A DNA stretch of 64,000 nucleotides from Streptococcus sp. oral taxon 431 (GTDB lineage: Bacteria > Bacillota > Bacilli > Lactobacillales > Streptococcaceae): NCBI RefSeq assembly GCF_001553685.1, contig NZ_CP014264.1, positions 70,001 through 134,000 on the forward strand, written 5' to 3'. The notes under the pieces were generated by a model that was not told the DNA's origin, did not search any database, and saw only the letters and a program-made list of their open reading frames with translations. Positions within the stretch are counted from its first letter, which is position 1, and the number at the start of each line of letters is the position of its first letter. Below, in pieces: positions 60,045 to 64,000 of this stretch. Both the position numbers and the translations under genes were made by a program.

Positions 60045-60200
60045 ATGAAGAAACTATCTGAAAAATTTGAAATCATGACAGATGCAGATTTGTCTGTTAC
60101 TGAAGGAGGCATCGTTGTTACTACTTCTACAGCAGTAGCCTGGGGTGTTTTAGGAGTCGTTACCTATATGTATGGGCGTCATCTGGGAAGTAGGCGTTAA
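60045..60200 (+). CDS. Double-glycine bacteriocin-like peptide 3
   Basis: 51 residues. Leader MKKLSEKFEIMTDADLSVTE-GG, mature IVVTTSTAVAWGVLGVVTYM then YGRHLGSRR, hydrophobic with a basic tail. The site GGAGTATATGAAAG is about 10 bases upstream. Confidence 0.8.
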   Translation: MKKLSEKFEIMTDADLSVTEGGIVVTTSTAVAWGVLGVVTYMYGRHLGSRR

Positions 60201-60238
60201 TTTAAAAATTTGTGGCAAATCGTAAAAGGAAATCAATT

Positions 60239-60451
60239 ATGAATCGCAACACTGATCTCAATACATTGTTACCTAAACTAGCCACTATAGTTCCTTTAGT
60301 AGCAATAGGTCTCAATCTCGTGCTCCATGTAATTCGTACAGGTTCTTTATTATACTTTGATTGGAAATGGTATTTAGTTGGATTGATTGCTTCAGGCTAT
60401 TTTGGGATTTTTTGCAAGGATTTGTCAAAACATAATCCAAACTATAAATGA
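60239..60451 (+). CDS. Small membrane protein, probable immunity protein
   Basis: 70 residues with two membrane segments (LATIVPLVAIGLNLVLHVIR, WYLVGLIASGYFGIF). Start ATG 60239 after AAAAGGAAATCAA. Likely immunity partner of the peptide before it. Confidence 0.65.
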   Translation: MNRNTDLNTLLPKLATIVPLVAIGLNLVLHVIRTGSLLYFDWKWYLVGLIASGYFGIFCKDLSKHNPNYK

Positions 60452-60522
60452 TGAATCTGAATGAAAAGGATTTTGTGCGTGTGAATGGCGAAAAAACTCT
60501 GCCATTCTTGCCAGATAAATAG
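60451..60522 (+). CDS. 23-residue peptide, possibly decayed bacteriocin leader
   Basis: MNLNEKDFVRVNGEKTLPFL-PDK, start overlapping the previous stop. The first half resembles a double-glycine leader (compare MNLNKWTEL above) with GE in place of GG. Probably a remnant. Confidence 0.35.
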   Translation: MNLNEKDFVRVNGEKTLPFLPDK

Positions 60523-60531
60523 GAGTCTGTT

Positions 60532-60720
60532 ATGAAAAAATTTTTATTGGGATTTGCTGAAGGTTATTTTATAGTGTCAGTCATTATCTATATCGCAACG
60601 TATTTGATTTTGAAAAAACCGATCAATACCTTGTTTTATCCAGAAAACTATCCAATTCTGCTTGGTCTGTTTTATGTAGGATACAAGTATCAAATAAAAG
60701 GAAGTAAGATTGGAAATTGA
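60532..60720 (+). CDS. Small membrane protein in the bacteriocin cluster
   Basis: 62 residues with two membrane segments (FAEGYFIVSVIIYIATYLIL, YPILLGLFYVGYKYQ) after TAGGAGTCTGTT. Immunity-type by context. Confidence 0.6.
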   Translation: MKKFLLGFAEGYFIVSVIIYIATYLILKKPINTLFYPENYPILLGLFYVGYKYQIKGSKIGN

Positions 60721-60732
60721 TGGAACATTAGA

Positions 60733-60954
60733 TTGGGGTTTGAGATTAAAGTCGTTCAAGTGTTACAAAAAGTTTGGCTAGAGTTTACTGTATGCTGCAG
60801 TTCGATGGTTTATATCATTGTTAGAATAGTCGCTGATGTAAACAAAATAAATCTACCTACATGGTTTGAAAATTTTGACATGCCTACAATTTCACTATTC
60901 TTGATAGCATTTATTTTACTTTATAGAAGTGAAGAAAAATATGATAAAGGTTGA
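60733..60954 (+). CDS. Small membrane protein, poor start
   Basis: Up to 73 residues from TTG 60733, with two membrane segments (CCSSMVYIIVRIVADVNKIN, TISLFLIAFILLYRSEEK). No convincing ribosome binding site; an internal ATG at 60805 is possible. May be a 5'-truncated immunity gene. Confidence 0.4.
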   Translation: MGFEIKVVQVLQKVWLEFTVCCSSMVYIIVRIVADVNKINLPTWFENFDMPTISLFLIAFILLYRSEEKYDKG

Positions 60955-60958
60955 TAAA

Positions 60959-61018
60959 ATGAATTTGAACTTTGTGGCTCCAGTATTAGGGCAATCTTGG
61001 GGAATGTTGGGGTGTTAA
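60959..61018 (+). pseudogene. Short bacteriocin-like remnant
   Basis: MNLNFVAPVLGQSWGMLGC, 19 residues then stop. The MNLN start is shared with other leaders here. Probably a decayed gene. Confidence 0.25.
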
Positions 61019-61060
61019 GCTGATGAACTGTAGTCTGATTTTAGTTAGAAAGATATTCGT

Positions 61061-61297
61061 ATGTTTAAAAAAGAAGTGATATTATTAGGGCTGCTTCTAC
61101 TAGTACGTATTGTACTTTCTATCATGCAAGTTTTAATAGACTATAAATTATTGCTAGGAAAGTATAGTGTAAATTTCATGGAACTTTCAGATTTATTCTC
61201 TTATCCCCTACTTTTTTTAATCATTTACATAGCGGTAAAATATCATGCTATCCAGAAAATAAGAGATAAAGAAGATAATCAGGATGGAAATGAATAA
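61061..61297 (+). CDS. Small membrane protein, immunity-type
   Basis: 78 residues with two membrane segments (VILLGLLLLVRIVLSIMQVL, LFSYPLLFLIIYIAVKYHAI) and an acidic tail. Overlaps the next gene by 14 bases. Confidence 0.6.
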   Translation: MFKKEVILLGLLLLVRIVLSIMQVLIDYKLLLGKYSVNFMELSDLFSYPLLFLIIYIAVKYHAIQKIRDKEDNQDGNE

Positions 61298-61481
61298 GAC
61301 TTTAAAATTTTTTCTAACATTCCTTTTCTTATTTCTGATGAATATGTTTATTTTCAAGATACTAACAACACTTGGATTTCAGATGATAATGAGTGAAAAA
61401 AGTTATCTTGTACCATCCTTGTTTTCATTTATAGTTTTGTATATGATTGACAAAAAAATTGGAAAAGGTAAGAAATATTAA
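61284..61481 (+). CDS. Small membrane protein, immunity-type
   Basis: 65 residues with two membrane segments (LKFFLTFLFLFLMNMFIFKI, YLVPSLFSFIVLYMIDKK). ATG 61284 or 61290. Translationally coupled to the gene before. Confidence 0.6.
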   Translation: MEMNKTLKFFLTFLFLFLMNMFIFKILTTLGFQMIMSEKSYLVPSLFSFIVLYMIDKKIGKGKKY

Positions 61482-61494
61482 TCATTATATTTTC

Positions 61495-61523
61495 TAGGTA
61501 GGACGTTTGTTCTACCTATTTTT
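61495..61523 (+). terminator. Terminator of the bacteriocin cluster
   Basis: TAGGTAG pairs with CTACCTA, followed by five T residues. Confidence 0.75.
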
Positions 61524-61537
61524 ATGTAGGAAAAAGT

Positions 61538-61604
61538 GCTGTTCAGGTGCAGTTATTGTTTTTTTAGAAATAATTTTCTTTTTGCTTCTTTGTTTGGATA
61601 AAAT
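61538..61604 (+). promoter_or_regulatory. comAB promoter region
   Basis: ComE-like half-sites CTGTTCAGG (61539-61547) and GCAGTTATT (61549-61557), and a -10-like TAAAAT (61599-61604). The half-sites are imperfect and their spacing is not the standard one. Early-competence control is expected from the genes. Confidence 0.35.
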
Positions 61605-61651
61605 AATCTTACAAAGTTTTCTTTGGAGATTGTTAGGAAAAGGAGTAGGAT

Positions 61652-63805
61652 ATGAAATTTAGTAAACGGCATTATCGTCCTCAGGTAGACCAGATGGACT
61701 GCGGTGTGGCTTCATTAGCCATGGTCTTTGGTTATTATGGTAGTTATTATTCTCTGGCTCACTTGCGAGAGTTGGCCAAGACGACCATGGATGGGACTAC
61801 GGCTTTAGGTTTAGTCAAGGTTGCTGAGGAGATAGGTTTTGAGACGCGAGCAATAAAGGCGGACATGACCTTGTTTGATTTGCCGGATGTAACTTTTCCT
61901 TTTGTGGCTCATGTGCTTAAGGAAGGGAAATTGCTCCATTATTATGTGGTGACTGGCCAGGACAAGAACAACATTCATATTGCTGATCCAGATCCTAGTG
62001 TTAAGCTGACCAAGATTTCTCGTGAGCGCTTTGCCAAGGAGTGGACAGGAATCACTATTTTTATGGCTCCATCTCCGAGTTATAAGCCTCATAAGGAACA
62101 AAAAAATGGGCTTCTCTCCTTTATCCCTATATTAGTGAAACAGCGTGGCTTGATTGTCAATATCGTTTTGGCGACCCTCTTGGTGACCTTGATTAACATT
62201 GTGGGTTCTTATTATCTGCAGTCTATCATTGACACTTATGTACCAGATCAGATGCACTCGACACTGGGAATTATTTCGATAGGGCTAGTCATCGTTTATG
62301 TCCTTCAGCAAATCTTATCTTATGCCCAGGAGTATCTTTTACTTGTTTTGGGGCAACGCTTGTCGATTGATGTGATTTTGTCTTATATCAAGCATGTTTT
62401 TCATTTACCTATGTCCTTTTTTGCGACACGACGGACAGGGGAAATCGTGTCTCGTTTCACGGATGCGAATAGTATCATCGATGCACTGGCTTCAACTATT
62501 CTGTCAATCTTTTTGGATGTATCTACTGTCTTGATTATTTCAGTAGTTCTATTTTCGCAGAATAGCAATCTCTTTTTCATGAGTTTACTAGCCCTTCCTA
62601 TCTACACAGTGATTATCTTTGCTTTTATGAAGCCCTTTGAAAAGATGAATCGGGAAACTATGGAAGCCAATGCGGTTCTGTCTTCTTCTATCATTGAGGA
62701 CATCAATGGTATTGAGACCATCAAGTCCTTAACTAGCGAAAGTTCACGCTACCAAAAGATTGACAAGGAATTTGTAGATTATCTGAAAAAATCTTTTACT
62801 TACAGTCGGGCAGAAAGTCAGCAAAAGGCTCTGAAAAAGCTTGCCCAACTCTTGCTCAATGTTGCCATTCTCTGGATGGGGGCTCTCCTAGTCATGGACA
62901 ATAAGATGAGTTTGGGCCAGTTGATTACCTATAATACCTTGCTTATTTACTTTACAAATCCATTGGAAAATATCATCAATCTGCAAACCAAACTTCAGAC
63001 AGCGCAGGTAGCCAATAACCGTCTCAATGAAGTTTATCTGGTTGCATCTGAGTTTGAGGAAAAGAAAACAGTCTCGGATTTGAGCTTGCTAGAAGGAGAT
63101 ATGACTTTTAAGCAGGTTCACTACAAATATGGCTATGGTCGAGATGTCTTGTCGGACATCAATCTAACCATTGCGCAAGGCTCTAAAGTGGCTTTTGTAG
63201 GGATTTCAGGATCGGGTAAGACGACCTTGGCTAAGATGATGGTTAATTTTTATGATCCTAGTCAGGGGGAGATTAGTCTGGGTGGTGTCAATCTTAATCG
63301 GATTGATAAAAAGGCTCTGCGCCAGTATATCAACTACCTGCCTCAGCAGCCCTACGTCTTTAACGGAACGATTTTGGAGAATCTTCTCCTCGGAGCTAAG
63401 GAGGGGACGACCCAGGAGGATATCTTGAGAGCAGTGGAGTTGGCAGAGATTCGGGAGGATATTGAGCGCATGCCACTGAATTACCAGACAGAATTGACTT
63501 CGGATGGAGCGGGCATTTCAGGTGGGCAACGTCAGAGGATCGCTTTGGCGCGTGCTCTCTTGACCGATGCGCCTGTCTTGATCTTGGATGAGGCGACTAG
63601 CAGTCTAGATATTTTGACCGAGAAGCGAATTGTCGATAATCTCATGGCTTTGGATAAGACCTTGATTTTCATCGCCCACCGTTTAACCATTGCTGAGCGG
63701 ACAGAGAAGGTTGTCGTTTTGGATCAAGGCAAGATTGTCGAAGAGGGTACACATATGGATTTACTGGCTCAGGGTGGTTTTTATGCCCACTTGGTGAATA
63801 GTTAG
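61652..63805 (+). CDS. comA: Competence peptide exporter/peptidase ComA
   Basis: 717 residues. N-terminal C39 cysteine peptidase (VDQMDCGVASLAMVFGYYGS with catalytic Cys, HYYVVTGQD with His), six-helix ABC exporter domain, then ATPase with Walker A VGISGSGKTT, signature ISGGQRQR, Walker B PVLILDEATSS and IAHR. It cuts double-glycine leaders and exports CSP; it can also process bacteriocin peptides like those upstream. Sequence looks nearly identical to pneumococcal ComA from memory. Confidence 0.97.
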   Translation: MKFSKRHYRPQVDQMDCGVASLAMVFGYYGSYYSLAHLRELAKTTMDGTTALGLVKVAEEIGFETRAIKADMTLFDLPDVTFPFVAHVLKEGKLLHYYVVTGQDKNNIHIADPDPSVKLTKISRERFAKEWTGITIFMAPSPSYKPHKEQKNGLLSFIPILVKQRGLIVNIVLATLLVTLINIVGSYYLQSIIDTYVPDQMHSTLGIISIGLVIVYVLQQILSYAQEYLLLVLGQRLSIDVILSYIKHVFHLPMSFFATRRTGEIVSRFTDANSIIDALASTILSIFLDVSTVLIISVVLFSQNSNLFFMSLLALPIYTVIIFAFMKPFEKMNRETMEANAVLSSSIIEDINGIETIKSLTSESSRYQKIDKEFVDYLKKSFTYSRAESQQKALKKLAQLLLNVAILWMGALLVMDNKMSLGQLITYNTLLIYFTNPLENIINLQTKLQTAQVANNRLNEVYLVASEFEEKKTVSDLSLLEGDMTFKQVHYKYGYGRDVLSDINLTIAQGSKVAFVGISGSGKTTLAKMMVNFYDPSQGEISLGGVNLNRIDKKALRQYINYLPQQPYVFNGTILENLLLGAKEGTTQEDILRAVELAEIREDIERMPLNYQTELTSDGAGISGGQRQRIALARALLTDAPVLILDEATSSLDILTEKRIVDNLMALDKTLIFIAHRLTIAERTEKVVVLDQGKIVEEGTHMDLLAQGGFYAHLVNS

Positions 63806-63817
63806 AGAGGAGAAAAG

Positions 63818-64000
63818 ATGCAATCAGAATTTTTAGAAAGTGCTGAGTTTTACAATCGTCGTTACCATAATTTTTCTAGTTATGTGATTTTTCCAAGTTT
63901 TATCTTGTTTTTGTTCCTGATCGTTTTTTCAATCTTTGCACAAAAGGAGATAAGCTTGACAGCTGGAGCTACGGTAGAACCTGCTCGTATCATTGCCACC
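63818..64000 (+). CDS. comB: ComA accessory protein ComB (partial)
   Basis: The first 61 residues run to the window end: [20 protein letters not shown], then a membrane segment ([20 protein letters not shown]). Membrane-fusion partner of ComA. GAGAGGAGAAAAG precedes the ATG. Confidence 0.95.
   Translation, partial: MQSEFLESAEFYNRRYHNFSSYVIFPSFILFLFLIVFSIFAQKEISLTAGATVEPARIIAT

Overview
This window is chromosomal DNA of a mitis-group Streptococcus (S. mitis / S. pneumoniae / S. oralis lineage). The chromosomal gene order (comW, purA, tadA, SRP RNA, dut, histidine phosphatase, radA, carbonic anhydrase, prs ... aminotransferase, recO, plsX, acpP, bacteriocin genes, comA, comB) is the order I recall for the pneumococcal origin-proximal region. 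BOX repeats are present, the phage lysin carries choline-binding repeats (mitis-group walls contain choline), and ComA looks near-identical to the pneumococcal protein while ComW is clearly diverged. I therefore favour S. mitis or a close relative over S. pneumoniae itself; this is judged from memory, not from a search.

Layout: 1-3970 is core chromosome (comW, purA, a small membrane-protein gene broken by a 53-bp tandem duplication, tadA, SRP RNA). About 3955-44123 is an apparently complete ~40 kb siphovirus prophage integrated into the 3' end/terminator of the SRP RNA gene, flanked by a 16-bp direct repeat. Its modules run left to right: integrase and CI-like repressor (leftward); a mosaic early region where rightward small genes alternate with three leftward genes that each carry an extended -10 promoter; recombination/replication (HNH nuclease, SbcC-like ATPase, Sak4-like recombinase, DUF669 protein, helicase, Dam methylase, primase-helicase, iteron repeats, RusA); a late regulator; a tRNA-Trp; packaging and head (terminases, portal, MuF head protein with a metallopeptidase-like tail); a self-contained P22 immI-like island (ribbon-helix-helix protein, antisense RNA, antirepressor); scaffold, capsid, connectors, tail, receptor-binding protein with S74 chaperone, two holins and a choline-binding amidase.

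From 44288 the chromosome resumes with a competence (ComX) box and the dut-radA operon, which has a partial duplication that left a truncated radA plus part of an isochorismatase-family gene. Then come an AIM24-family protein, carbonic anhydrase, prs, a secreted protein ending in LPKTHAAK next to a class B sortase, a CoA-binding protein, a YeiH-type transporter, a RelE/RelB-type toxin-antitoxin pair, remnants of a mobilisation gene and a surface-protein gene among BOX-type repeats, an aminotransferase, recO, plsX and acpP. The last 5 kb, up to comA and comB, is a bacteriocin-type locus. It opens with three tandem ~125-bp cassettes, each a CGAATA (ComX-box core) element followed by a 16-17-residue hydrophobic cationic peptide gene, and continues with double-glycine leader peptides and small membrane (immunity-like) proteins.

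The signals I find most worth pursuing are: the three-cassette micropeptide array; a pair of RNA hairpins with an identical 12-nt loop and unrelated stems, one beside int and one in the antirepressor island; the MuF protein with a putative metalloprotease toxin domain and a following small gene; the leftward autonomous genes in the early region; and two genes (small terminase, radA) whose only plausible start codon is ATC.
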